From a virus: 31,601 nucleotides of DNA. The stretch lies in IMG/VR virus record IMGVR_UViG_3300042922_001009, positions 1-31,601 of that record; one strand, 5' to 3'. This document shows, piece after piece, positions 22,639-28,807 of the stretch. Below the pieces are notes generated by a model, which had not been told where the DNA came from, made no database searches, and worked only from the letters and a program-made list of their open reading frames with translations. Position 1 is the stretch's first letter. Every line of letters starts with the position of its first letter. The translations under genes and the position numbers were made by a program.

Positions 22639-22652
22639 ATTAGTGGGCTAAC
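22639..22652 (-). promoter_or_regulatory. Operator-like site before the leftward operon (11/14)
   Basis: The minus strand reads GTTAGCCCACTAAT, 24 bp upstream of the first gene. It faces the perfect copy at 22693, in opposite orientation, in the divergent control region. Confidence 0.55.
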
Positions 22653-22692
22653 GGCTGGTGTGGTGAGCTTAACTCTACCGCTTCAGAGCACG

Positions 22693-22706
22693 TTTAGTCC
22701 ACTAAA
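22693..22706 (+). promoter_or_regulatory. Dispersed operator-like site (14/14)
   Basis: Exact TTTAGTCCACTAAA on the plus strand, extended to GTTTAG...CTAAAC at 22692-22707. It lies in the divergent region, with the leftward site 54 bp away. Confidence 0.75.
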
Positions 22707-22742
22707 CCGTGCAATCGCCTCCGAACTCGCACGGATCCAGAG

Positions 22743-22780
22743 AAAAACCCCCGGCGAGGTATTGGGCCTCGAGCCGGGGG
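22743..22780 (-). terminator. Leftward intrinsic terminator upstream of the leftward operon
   Basis: On the minus strand: CCCCCGGC stem (22773-22780) and its complement (22748-22755), an inner 4-bp stem, a 7-base loop, then five T (22743-22747). It points at the leftward operon but has no gene upstream on that strand, so any transcript it stops must start in the 22781-22877 region or beyond. Confidence 0.7.
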
Positions 22781-22817
22781 CGTGTGAGCGAAGGACCACA
22801 CCGCACTCACGGGTCCA

Positions 22818-22844
22818 GTTTAGGCGCGTTTCGCCGACTAAAAC
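22818..22844. repeat. Inverted repeat with split operator-like arms
   Basis: GTTTAGGCG, loop CGTTT, then CGCC-GA-CTAAAAC. The outer arms TTTAG and CTAAA match the ends of the dispersed site, but with a 14-base hairpin in place of the TCCA centre. It may be a variant site or an RNA hairpin. Confidence 0.4.
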
Positions 22845-22876
22845 GGGGTCGGGGAACGGTCGGCTATGGTGTCGGC

Positions 22877-23068
22877 ATGAGCCTCATCCCGCTTGTCATC
22901 ATCGGCGTCGTGATCGCGCTCATCGTCGCCTTCTTCGTGTTCCTGTTCTGGCTGTGGGGGCCGGGTGGAGCCAAGGCGCGCGAGGAGGCTGCTCAGGCGA
23001 AGGCGGCGCAGCAGGCGGCTCACGAGCTCGAGGTGGAGCGGATCAAGCGGGAGAGCGGTCAGGCGTAG
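22877..23068 (+). CDS. Small single-span membrane protein in its own transcription unit
   Basis: 63 residues. A strongly hydrophobic helix at 2-29 (LIPLVIIGVVIALIVAFFVF, then LFWLW) is followed by a charged, helical cytoplasmic tail rich in A, E and Q (REEAAQAKAAQQAAHELEVE). A TATGGT element at 22864-22869 lies seven bases before the ATG and no ribosome site is present, which fits a leaderless message. A strong terminator starts at its stop codon. A single gene isolated between divergent operons could be expressed in the lysogen, for example for exclusion; this is inference. Confidence 0.6.
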   Translation: MSLIPLVIIGVVIALIVAFFVFLFWLWGPGGAKAREEAAQAKAAQQAAHELEVERIKRESGQA

Positions 23069-23107
23069 CGGGCCTTCACGGGGTGGGGACCTCGGAAGGC
23101 CCGCTTT
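23068..23107 (+). terminator. Intrinsic terminator after the membrane protein gene
   Basis: A perfect 10-bp stem GCGGGCCTTC (23068-23077) and GAAGGCCCGC (23095-23104), 17-base loop, then TTT. It begins on the last base of the stop codon. Confidence 0.75.
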
Positions 23108-23357
23108 CGCGATCGAAAAATTTTCGGAGGCGGTAGCTCCTGGCTGCTGTGAGGGGCTGGGGCTGTTGCCTCGGAATGCTGCCTGACGGCCGAAAATCTG
23201 TGCAGGGGCACCCCGCCCCGCTTAGCCCCTTCCGCCGGCACCACAATCCGGCATGTTTCCGGTTTCGCGGGGCATTGCGTTCGGAGCTGTCGCAGCCGCC
23301 GCCGGCTACCCCCGCCCTACCTGCCGCGCAATGGAGTCGTTACCGTTTCGTGACCTA
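23108..23357. other. Non-coding stretch between terminator and next control sites
   Basis: About 250 bases without a convincing gene on either strand. It contains the palindrome CGAAAAATTTTCG near 23114 and GC-rich repeats of the CGCCG type. I see no clear RNA gene here. Confidence 0.5.
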
Positions 23358-23371
23358 CTTTGTGGGCTAAA
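23358..23371 (-). promoter_or_regulatory. Dispersed operator-like site (11/14)
   Basis: The minus strand reads TTTAGCCCACAAAG. It lies 35 bp before a 13/14 copy in the opposite orientation, like the pair at 22639/22693. Confidence 0.5.
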
Positions 23372-23392
23372 CCTGTACCATGCTCTACCGTA

Positions 23393-23406
23393 TTTAGTCC
23401 ACTAAT
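23393..23406 (+). promoter_or_regulatory. Dispersed operator-like site (13/14)
   Basis: The plus strand reads TTTAGTCCACTAAT, 57 bp (start to start) upstream of the gene at 23450 and followed by the leader motif CTAGGGAG at 23434-23441. Confidence 0.65.
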
Positions 23407-23449
23407 GCTAGGCTGAGGGTACTGAATCACTCACTAGGGAGAGTGCACC

Positions 23450-23929
23450 ATGACCACGTACGCGACTGATCTTGTTGCCGGCGACACTGCTACGCAGGTG
23501 TCACAGCTCCGGGTCGGTGATCGCGTCCGCATGTACTCCGGCCTGGCCGACACGGTAACCATCACCCGTGTGGTCGATCGTGGGCTGTCACAGGGCATAA
23601 GGCGCCACCTGGACCTGCACTACAGCGACGGCACCGTGTCCACGTACGTGCGTTCGGACGACGTGCGCCATCTTGCCACCGGTCCTGCTCGCCAGCCCGA
23701 GGGCGAGGAAGCCGGACCACAGGGCACCCCCGCTGTGGAGACGTACTACAGCGACCCTTACGCCGATGGAGCCCGCGACGCCGCCCGAGTCCAGCGCTAT
23801 GACGCATCGGGCCGCGCCTACTCACCGTCTGTCGTGGAAGCCGCCGCATCCGAGGCACTCGGCCGCAACGCTGTTGCGCTACAGCGCATCGACGCATGGG
23901 TGTACTGCCGCGCCGCTGTGGAGGCCTGA
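23450..23929 (+). CDS. Hypothetical protein with SH3-like opening
   Basis: 159 residues. It opens MTTYATDLVAGDTATQVSQL, then LRVGDRVRMYSGLADTVTIT and VRSDDVRHLA, a pattern like the other VGDRV proteins of the window. The middle is acidic and proline-rich, and the end is helical. It has a CTAGGGAG leader shortly before the ATG and a 13/14 dispersed site upstream, so it probably heads a rightward unit. Function unknown. Confidence 0.6.
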   Translation: MTTYATDLVAGDTATQVSQLRVGDRVRMYSGLADTVTITRVVDRGLSQGIRRHLDLHYSDGTVSTYVRSDDVRHLATGPARQPEGEEAGPQGTPAVETYYSDPYADGARDAARVQRYDASGRAYSPSVVEAAASEALGRNAVALQRIDAWVYCRAAVEA

Positions 23930-23934
23930 ACGCC

Positions 23935-24096
23935 ATGCACACGGACCGCCTCACCATACCCGCCCCTGAGGTACACCCGTCCCTCCTGCGGCGCCTGTAC
24001 GACCGCTACGCCCTCACTCTCGCCGGGTACGTGGGCGGCATCCTCCTGGCCGGCGTCATGGCCGCACCCGCCTGCATGTGGTTGGCGGGGTACTGA
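23935..24096 (+). CDS. Small membrane protein
   Basis: 53 residues starting MHTDRLTIPAPEVHPSLLRR, with one hydrophobic helix at about 28-52 (LTLAGYVGGILLAGVMAAPA). It starts five bases after the previous stop, probably by reinitiation. Single-span, N-terminus in the cytoplasm is likely. Function unknown. Confidence 0.5.
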   Translation: MHTDRLTIPAPEVHPSLLRRLYDRYALTLAGYVGGILLAGVMAAPACMWLAGY

Positions 24097-24098
24097 GC

Positions 24099-24185
24099 AT
24101 GCCCGTTCCCTCCATGCGCCCCCGGCCCTACCATCGACCCGGCGCACCTACTCACCGCCCGCTCGCCAATCAGGCGCGGGACTAA
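24099..24185 (+). CDS. Tiny ORF, 28 residues
   Basis: A short proline- and arginine-rich frame (MPVPSMRPRPYHRPGAPTHR...) starting two bases after the previous stop and sharing TAATG with the next gene. The tight junctions suggest translation as a coupling element, but the composition could equally be chance in GC-rich DNA. Confidence 0.25.
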   Translation: MPVPSMRPRPYHRPGAPTHRPLANQARD

Positions 24186-24343
24186 TGTCCGACCGTCACG
24201 CCCGCTACACCGCCGAGCTGGCGACGCTCGACGCCCGCATCGAAGCGGAACCGGATCCCGACATGCGAAGCGCCATGCGGCGACGCCGGCGAATCGTCCG
24301 GCACGCGCTCTGGATTGAACGCGCCGTACTCGCGAACGCCTGA
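24185..24343 (+). CDS. Small basic helical protein
   Basis: 52 residues starting MSDRHARYTAELATLDARIE, then RSAMRRRRRIVRHALWIERA. Two charged helices form a probable hairpin. The ATG shares a base with the previous stop. It ends before a non-coding, AT-rich region. Function unknown. Confidence 0.45.
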   Translation: MSDRHARYTAELATLDARIEAEPDPDMRSAMRRRRRIVRHALWIERAVLANA

Positions 24344-24822
24344 GCTCTGGGCGACGGGACCCGGGCTACGCCGTCACGGTGAACGCGTAGCCGCCCGCTC
24401 CGCTTGCTAAATAGGCTGGCGTCTGGTATCACGCGCACGCGCGCACGCGTCGCGAGGCAAGAGCATGCCGACGACAAGCGAGCCAGGCCGGTCCCGCCGT
24501 TTTTCTCTGCACACACATCTTTACCTGTAAATACTTTAGTTACTACATAATCTACTTCTCTACTCATGTATAAGGCTACGTAGAACACTTCTGAACCCCC
24601 TCCCGCGGAATTCCGGGGGACTCCAGCTGTAAACCCCTTTCCAATTCAACCCCTTTTCACCCCCACGCGGCCCCGACTACTGAATAACTGCATTCCTCAC
24701 CTGGAGGCATCCCCATGCGGAATCCTCCACCCTCCGCCCTCACTTTCGACCCGCCGACGCTCCGAAACGCCGATTTGTCCACTATTTTGGAAACCCCCTC
24801 CACCTGAACGAAAGGCCCGCCC
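24344..24822. other. Non-coding AT-rich region, possible origin or control region
   Basis: About 480 bases without a convincing gene. It holds an alternating CGCACGCGCGCACGCG tract near 24432 and, at about 24510-24590, the most AT-rich stretch of the window (TTTACCTGTAAATACTTTAG, then TTACTACATAATCTAC). An imperfect palindrome follows around GGAATTCC at 24607. Such a switch from Z-DNA-like to AT-rich sequence is common at origins and control regions, but no iterons are clear. Confidence 0.4.
24773..24786 (+). promoter_or_regulatory. Dispersed operator-like site, weak (10/14)
   Basis: The plus strand reads ATTTGTCCACTATT with an exact GTCCACTA core, 50 bp upstream of the HTH gene at 24823. 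Confidence 0.4.
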
Positions 24823-25047
24823 ATGTACGACCCGACCCCCGCACAGGTCCCCGCGCTCGAGCTCCTGACCGCGCACGCAGCTCGCCGCCGTGCCCTTCTC
24901 AAGCAAGTCGCCGCCGTCGAAACCACGATGCGGATGCAGGTCGGCCTGCTCCGCCAGCTGCATACGCCGATCACGCACATCGCCAGCACCGCCGGCCTCA
25001 GCCGTCCGACCGTCCGAAACTGGATCGGCGCGAGTACTGGAAAGTAG
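24823..25047 (+). CDS. Small helix-turn-helix DNA-binding protein
   Basis: 74 residues. The C-terminal third (ITHIASTAGLSRPTVRNWIG) is a clear helix-turn-helix of the type seen in recombinases and small phage regulators; the N-terminal part is a helix pair (ALELLTAHAARRRALLKQVA). It has a weak dispersed site upstream and a perfect site with a TTGACA promoter immediately downstream, so it is well placed to control the next gene. It is a candidate for the protein that binds the dispersed sites, or for a Cro-like antagonist. The C-terminus is short for a complete repressor. Confidence 0.65.
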   Translation: MYDPTPAQVPALELLTAHAARRRALLKQVAAVETTMRMQVGLLRQLHTPITHIASTAGLSRPTVRNWIGASTGK

Positions 25048-25080
25048 TTGACACCGCCGCATTTAGTCCACTAAAGTGGA
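25048..25080 (+). promoter_or_regulatory. Promoter with TTGACA -35 overlapping an operator-like site
   Basis: TTGACA at 25048-25053 and TAAAGT at 25072-25077 with an 18-base spacer. The perfect dispersed site (25062-25075) covers the spacer and the first part of the -10 element, so a bound protein would block the polymerase. It would drive the 41-residue basic protein. Confidence 0.65.
25062..25075 (+). promoter_or_regulatory. Dispersed operator-like site inside a promoter (14/14)
   Basis: Exact TTTAGTCCACTAAA between the -35 and -10 elements of the promoter at 25048. The best single argument that the motif is an operator. Confidence 0.75.
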
Positions 25081-25133
25081 GATAGAAGCCGGGGGAACCC
25101 TCCACCGGTAGCCACTTGATCTAGGGAGTCATC

Positions 25134-25259
25134 ATGGCACAGTACGCAACTCGCAAGGCGTCCAGCCGGGGGCGGTCGCAGACGATCGCCCGCCGAACGC
25201 AGCGCGCCACGAAGTACACCGCCGCCACTCGCACGACGGCAGCCGGCCGCGCCCGCTAA
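25134..25259 (+). CDS. Very basic 41-residue protein
   Basis: Starts MAQYATRKASSRGRSQTIAR; 11 of 41 residues are R or K, there is no acidic residue, and T, A and S make up most of the rest. It resembles the tails of histone-like proteins and small phage DNA or RNA binders. It follows the TTGACA promoter, the perfect operator and a CTAGGGAG leader (25121-25128), so it is the first and only gene of its unit. Probably strongly expressed when derepressed. Function unknown. Confidence 0.6.
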   Translation: MAQYATRKASSRGRSQTIARRTQRATKYTAATRTTAAGRAR

Positions 25260-25269
25260 CCGCGGCACG

Positions 25270-25283
25270 AACAGTCCACTAAA
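25270..25283 (+). promoter_or_regulatory. Dispersed operator-like site (11/14)
   Basis: The plus strand reads AACAGTCCACTAAA, 41 bp upstream of the gene at 25311, with a CTAGGGAG leader (25294-25301) between. It shows the same operator-leader-start order as 23393 and 25062. Confidence 0.55.
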
Positions 25284-25310
25284 CGAACAGACACTAGGGA
25301 GTCTGACGAC

Positions 25311-25748
25311 ATGAACACTGCAAGCGCCAGCACCGCCTCCGAGTACGCCGATAGCCTCGCCGCCCGGATCGAAGCGGAAGCCGCGAGCCCCGCCCCGTTC
25401 GGCTACGTCAACACGTACGACGACAACACAGCGGACACTCTGGAAGAGATTCCGGACTACGACCCCGCAGAGCACGACCCGGAAAACCTGCCGGAGAACT
25501 GGCAGATGGCGGGCGGGTACGACTACCTGCGCAACGTCCTGGACATTCGTTTCGTGGTCAACTCCGACCGCAGCTACCGCGACGCAGAAATCTGCATCGG
25601 CCTTGGCGGCCCGAACGTCTGGATCCACACCGCCGACCGCACGCTGAATGTCTGGTGGGCATTCGAGTCCGCTCGCCGCGAACTGCCAGCGTCCTACGTG
25701 GACGCGCTGAACGATGCCGCCGCAGAACTCTGGGAGATGAGCGCATGA
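25311..25748 (+). CDS. Hypothetical acidic protein
   Basis: 145 residues. The N-terminus is helical, the centre very acidic (EIPDYDPAEHDPENLPENWQ), and the C-terminal half has strands (VLDIRFVVNSDRSYRDAEIC) and a tryptophan-rich WVWWAF-like segment (LNVWWAFESARREL). It opens a run of overlapping small genes up to 28026. No family recognised; DNA-mimic proteins are similarly acidic, but that is speculation. Confidence 0.6.
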   Translation: MNTASASTASEYADSLAARIEAEAASPAPFGYVNTYDDNTADTLEEIPDYDPAEHDPENLPENWQMAGGYDYLRNVLDIRFVVNSDRSYRDAEICIGLGGPNVWIHTADRTLNVWWAFESARRELPASYVDALNDAAAELWEMSA

Positions 25749-26047
25749 GCTATCAGGCCACCGTGCGCCATCTCGCGCAGACTGTCGCGGCCGACAGTTT
25801 CGAAGCTGCCGACACTCTTACGATCCCAGCCGCGCTCGAGGCATTCCGCGGGCAGCTGACTCCCGGCGCCGTGGCCCGGTACCACGCTGAGCATGTCGGA
25901 CAGTGCGCCGAGATGCTCCGCCGCGCTCTCGCAATGCAGGCGCAAAGCGACCGGGAACGTCTCGTGACACCGGATGAAGCCGTAAGCAACGTGCGCGACG
26001 CCGCCGCCGCACTGCTCACGGCTATTGGGGAGAAGGCGGCAGCATGA
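25745..26047 (+). CDS. Small helical hypothetical protein
   Basis: 100 residues from the ATG at 25745 (MSYQATVRHLAQTVAADSFE), overlapping the previous stop as ATGA. Mostly helical, with a C-terminal AVSNVRDAAAALLTAIGEKA. Function unknown. Confidence 0.55.
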   Translation: MSYQATVRHLAQTVAADSFEAADTLTIPAALEAFRGQLTPGAVARYHAEHVGQCAEMLRRALAMQAQSDRERLVTPDEAVSNVRDAAAALLTAIGEKAAA

Positions 26048-26394
26048 CCCTCTACGCCTCCCCCGAGTTGCACGCCGCCAACCCGCCCGAGTCCTGGACG
26101 GTTGAGCGCATCCCGAACGGCTCCCGCGCATTCTTCGGCCTTGTCATCGAGGCGGGACAGCGCCCGGTCGAAACCTTCACCACCCGCCGCGACGCCGAGC
26201 AGGCGAAGGGCAACCCGGAATCCTGGCACCGGAAGCTGTACGCCAAGGAGGCCCGCTGGTACGCCGGCGAGAACATCCCCGGATGGCGCTCCTGGGCTGA
26301 CGTCAAGGCCGAGCACGAACGCAACGCCGCCAAGTGGGCCGCCATCGAGGCGGAACGCGCCCGCATCAACGCACGGATTGGAGTAGCAGCATGA
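26044..26394 (+). CDS. Hypothetical protein
   Basis: 116 residues starting MTLYASPELHAANPPESWTV. It contains an aromatic, basic middle (HRKLYAKEARWYAGENIPGW) and a charged C-terminal helix. Coupled to its neighbours by 4-bp overlaps. No family recognised. Confidence 0.55.
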   Translation: MTLYASPELHAANPPESWTVERIPNGSRAFFGLVIEAGQRPVETFTTRRDAEQAKGNPESWHRKLYAKEARWYAGENIPGWRSWADVKAEHERNAAKWAAIEAERARINARIGVAA

Positions 26395-26564
26395 GCAAGG
26401 TTGATCCCAGCCTGACCGGCGACATCATCGACAGCGGTAAGCGCGAAGGACTCGAAATCGTCTGGCGAGACACTGCTACTAACGAAGAGTGGGTGGACGG
26501 GTCAACGGATCTCTTCGATGCCACAACTGGCCGAGCAGTCGAGCCCGGATGGAGCCTCACATGA
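26391..26564 (+). CDS. Small hypothetical protein
   Basis: 57 residues starting MSKVDPSLTGDIIDSGKREG, with a likely beta hairpin (LEIVWRDTATNEEWVDGSTD). Overlaps of four bases on each side. Function unknown. Confidence 0.5.
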   Translation: MSKVDPSLTGDIIDSGKREGLEIVWRDTATNEEWVDGSTDLFDATTGRAVEPGWSLT

Positions 26565-26890
26565 GCCTTCTCAGCCCCTTTGCGCCCGCGGAGCTCCCCG
26601 AGTTCGAGCGTCTTACCGTCATCTTCGACAGCCTCGCGAAGTTCCCGCGGCTGACGGACATGCAACGCGCGCTGATCTTCGAGGCCTACGACGCAGCGCC
26701 GGATGCCGGCGACACGTACGACTTCCGGGCCCAGTACGCGGAGCGCTGGCGGCTGGCAAAGCTCATCAGCCTGGGGAGCACCGCCAATCACATGCCGATC
26801 ACGCTGGATCGAGCATCCGGGCGCTGCCCCGACCCGACACCCGAAGACATCGTGACCGCGCTCCACAATGCCAAGGCGATGGGCGCATGA
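26561..26890 (+). CDS. Hypothetical helical protein
   Basis: 109 residues starting MSLLSPFAPAELPEFERLTV, with a helical pattern and an aromatic stretch (DTYDFRAQYAERWRLAKLIS). Coupled by ATGA on both sides. No known family. Confidence 0.5.
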   Translation: MSLLSPFAPAELPEFERLTVIFDSLAKFPRLTDMQRALIFEAYDAAPDAGDTYDFRAQYAERWRLAKLISLGSTANHMPITLDRASGRCPDPTPEDIVTALHNAKAMGA

Positions 26891-27294
26891 CCACTCGAGA
26901 GGACATGACCGTGACCAAGATTACCGAAGAGGCGTTCACCGCCGCTATGAGGGCCGCTGTTGCCGAGCGCGGTGCCGACTACGTGTTCCCCGGCTTTGAG
27001 GACGAGGTGTCCCGGGCTGAGGGCTGGCGCGATGAGGCTGGCATGTGCCAGTACCGCAACAGCGCCGACGAGCCCGCCTGCCTGATCGGCCTGGCGCTCC
27101 ACAAGATCGATCCGGCGCTGGTTCCCCCGCACGGCGCCGTCAAGGGCGCAGATCTGGTCCTGGGAGAACTTGGTGCACCCTATGCGCTGCAGATCGCTGC
27201 CAGTGAGGCCCAGGACACGCAGGACGGCGGACAGCCCTGGGGTCTGGCTCTCGCTGCCTACTCGGAGGTTCTCGCAGAAAGGGCCGCAGCATGA
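26887..27294 (+). CDS. Phage protein with the CxY...CLIG motif
   Basis: 135 residues from 26887; the ATG at 26905 has a better ribosome site (GAGAGGAC) and would give 129 residues. The centre has GMCQYRNSADEPACLIGLAL followed by HKIDPALVPP. The pattern C-x-Y, a short gap, P-x-CLIG-x-x-L-H recurs in small early proteins of actinobacteriophages; its function is not known. Two conserved cysteines might bind metal or form a disulfide. Confidence 0.55.
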   Translation: MTTREDMTVTKITEEAFTAAMRAAVAERGADYVFPGFEDEVSRAEGWRDEAGMCQYRNSADEPACLIGLALHKIDPALVPPHGAVKGADLVLGELGAPYALQIAASEAQDTQDGGQPWGLALAAYSEVLAERAAA

Positions 27295-27515
27295 GCGTCC
27301 CCGTCCTGACCGAACGCGACGCCTGGGCGTCCGACTACGAAGCGGCTGCCGCCCGCATCCGTCCGTGGGTCGAGTACGGCGTCGACGCCAACGGCGAAGA
27401 GTTCCCGTACGTCACCGAGAACGCCCCCGGCCTTCTCGCTCAGATCTACCACCGCCTGAGACTCCTGGGGGAAACCCGAGGCTGGCTCAACCCCGAGAAG
27501 GAGGACGCACGATGA
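27291..27515 (+). CDS. Small hypothetical protein
   Basis: 74 residues starting MSVPVLTERDAWASDYEAAA, then helical with GLLAQIYHRLRLLGETRGWL near the end. Coupled by 4-bp overlaps. Function unknown. Confidence 0.5.
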   Translation: MSVPVLTERDAWASDYEAAAARIRPWVEYGVDANGEEFPYVTENAPGLLAQIYHRLRLLGETRGWLNPEKEDAR

Positions 27516-27817
27516 TCGACCCGGATGCTCCCGTCATGTTTGCTCGCGACCGCGCAATCGACCTGTTCGAGGACTTCGAGCGCGCTCTCGTCGGCGCCGA
27601 GTTCAGTGTCGGCGACATCGACGACGCGATCGGCGCTGTCGCCCAGCTGTTCGCAGACAACGCTGGCTGGCCGCCGCTGGACAACGATCAGATCTGGAAC
27701 GACTGGATCCTGCCCCGCGTCCTGGTTCGCCTTGGCATCGACTACGACGAGGTCTACGAGGTCACCGTCGAGCCGCGGGCCCTGGTCGCGCACGGCCGCC
27801 TGGCGAAGGTGGCGTGA
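27512..27817 (+). CDS. Small acidic hypothetical protein
   Basis: 101 residues starting MIDPDAPVMFARDRAIDLFE. Helical and acidic in the first two thirds (FSVGDIDDAIGAVAQLFADN), with VTVEPRALVAHGRLAKVA at the end. Preceded by GAGAAGGAGGACGCACG. Function unknown. Confidence 0.5.
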   Translation: MIDPDAPVMFARDRAIDLFEDFERALVGAEFSVGDIDDAIGAVAQLFADNAGWPPLDNDQIWNDWILPRVLVRLGIDYDEVYEVTVEPRALVAHGRLAKVA

Positions 27818-28026
27818 TGCGTACGCGAGTTCGCCTGCACATCGCCAAGGCCGCCGTGATCCTGTGCACGTTCGTCGTGTTGCTGGTAGCCGCCTTCTCC
27901 ATCCCCACCGTGATGGATGCAGCCGGACTCGCCAGCCTCGCCCTGAGCGCAACCGTCGGCCTCATCGGCGGCACGCTGATCGGCACGTTCAGCTTTCTGA
28001 CCTGGATGGCCGTCACGGACCGCTAG
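27817..28026 (+). CDS. Small two-span membrane protein
   Basis: 69 residues with two hydrophobic helices: about 12-33 (AVILCTFVVLLVAAFSIPTV) and about 42-66 (LALSATVGLIGGTLIGTFSF). Both ends are short and the N-terminus is basic (MRTRVRLHIAK), so both probably face the cytoplasm. The start overlaps the previous stop by one base (TGATG). Holin-like size, but no lysis gene is nearby. Confidence 0.55.
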   Translation: MRTRVRLHIAKAAVILCTFVVLLVAAFSIPTVMDAAGLASLALSATVGLIGGTLIGTFSFLTWMAVTDR

Positions 28027-28030
28027 GCCC

Positions 28031-28044
28031 GACAGTCCACTAAA
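28031..28044 (+). promoter_or_regulatory. Dispersed operator-like site (11/14)
   Basis: The plus strand reads GACAGTCCACTAAA, between the membrane protein and the gene at 28068, 37 bp (start to start) before that gene. Confidence 0.55.
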
Positions 28045-28067
28045 CCCCTCCACAAGAAGGAGCCATC

Positions 28068-28622
28068 ATGGCGAAACTCACCCCCGAGCAGGAAACCGTT
28101 CTGGCGCAGCTCTCGACCGCCGACATCCACTACCGGGATGCCCGCGTGCACGAGTACAACATCGCCCGCACTCAGGCCGACGAGCGGATCCTGGCGTTCC
28201 GCATCGAACGCGACAAGATCGCAGCGCAGGCGCGGCGCCTTGAGGTTCCCGTCCTCCAGATAGCACAGCGAGGCCTCCACACCTCCGACACCAAGACGGC
28301 GCGCGTTGCGATCGCCCACGGTGAAGGATTTCTGCCGGCCGACGAGGACGCGCCGGCCTTCGAGCTCGAGACGCCCGCAGCTGGCCCGTTCGAGGCCACC
28401 GAGCGCGGCGTGCTGGTTACGCTCACCGCCGAGGACTTCCAGCGCCACGGCATCGACTCCGGCGAGGACAGCTACGAGTTCGAGTCGAACTACGGCCGCA
28501 TCTTCCCGGTGAACGCTGACGCCGACGAGACATGGATGCACCCCGTCGTCCGCCTGGTCATGGGCGAGAACGACTCCTGGCGCACCCGCCTGGCCGAGTT
28601 CACGGAGGCGGCTGCAGCATGA
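28068..28622 (+). CDS. Hypothetical protein upstream of the helicase
   Basis: 184 residues. The first 70 form a long charged helix (EYNIARTQADERILAFRIER) leading into RRLEVPVLQIAQRGLHTSDT, which could be a helix-turn-helix; the rest is mixed and acidic. AAGAAGGAGCC precedes the ATG. It heads the unit containing the zinc-ribbon protein and the helicase, so a role in replication or DNA handling is possible. Confidence 0.55.
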   Translation: MAKLTPEQETVLAQLSTADIHYRDARVHEYNIARTQADERILAFRIERDKIAAQARRLEVPVLQIAQRGLHTSDTKTARVAIAHGEGFLPADEDAPAFELETPAAGPFEATERGVLVTLTAEDFQRHGIDSGEDSYEFESNYGRIFPVNADADETWMHPVVRLVMGENDSWRTRLAEFTEAAAA

Positions 28623-28807
28623 CCTTCGAGGCACGCTTCCCCGGCATCTGCGCTAACGAGTGCGGCACCCGAATTCAGGCCGGAGACTCCATCGTCTTTC
28701 TGGATGGCGAGTACGCCCATGCGGTCTGCGCTCGGGCGGCGGAGAAGCGGCCGACCTGCACCACCTGCTTCATGGAGATCGCGATGAACGGAGCATGCAC
28801 ATGCTGA
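28619..28807 (+). CDS. Small zinc-ribbon-like protein
   Basis: 62 residues with seven Cys (11, 15, 37, 47, 50, 60, 62) and His34. The order C-x3-C ... H-x2-C, then C-x2-C ... C-x-C, is enough for two zinc sites. The N-terminal part (ARFPGICANECGTRIQAGDS) is a pattern I know from small zinc-binding proteins of actinobacteria and their phages. It is coupled upstream by ATGA and overlaps the helicase start by 7 bp, so it may assist the helicase. Confidence 0.65.
   Translation: MTFEARFPGICANECGTRIQAGDSIVFLDGEYAHAVCARAAEKRPTCTTCFMEIAMNGACTC

Noticed and set aside
22838-23023. Minus-strand 61-residue ORF, possible source of the leftward transcript stopped at 22743
   Set aside because: It is antisense to the membrane protein gene, very arginine- and aspartate-rich, and has no ribosome site.
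24432-24460. CRISPR or tandem repeat in the CGCACGCG tract
   Set aside because: It is simple alternating sequence without repeat-spacer structure.
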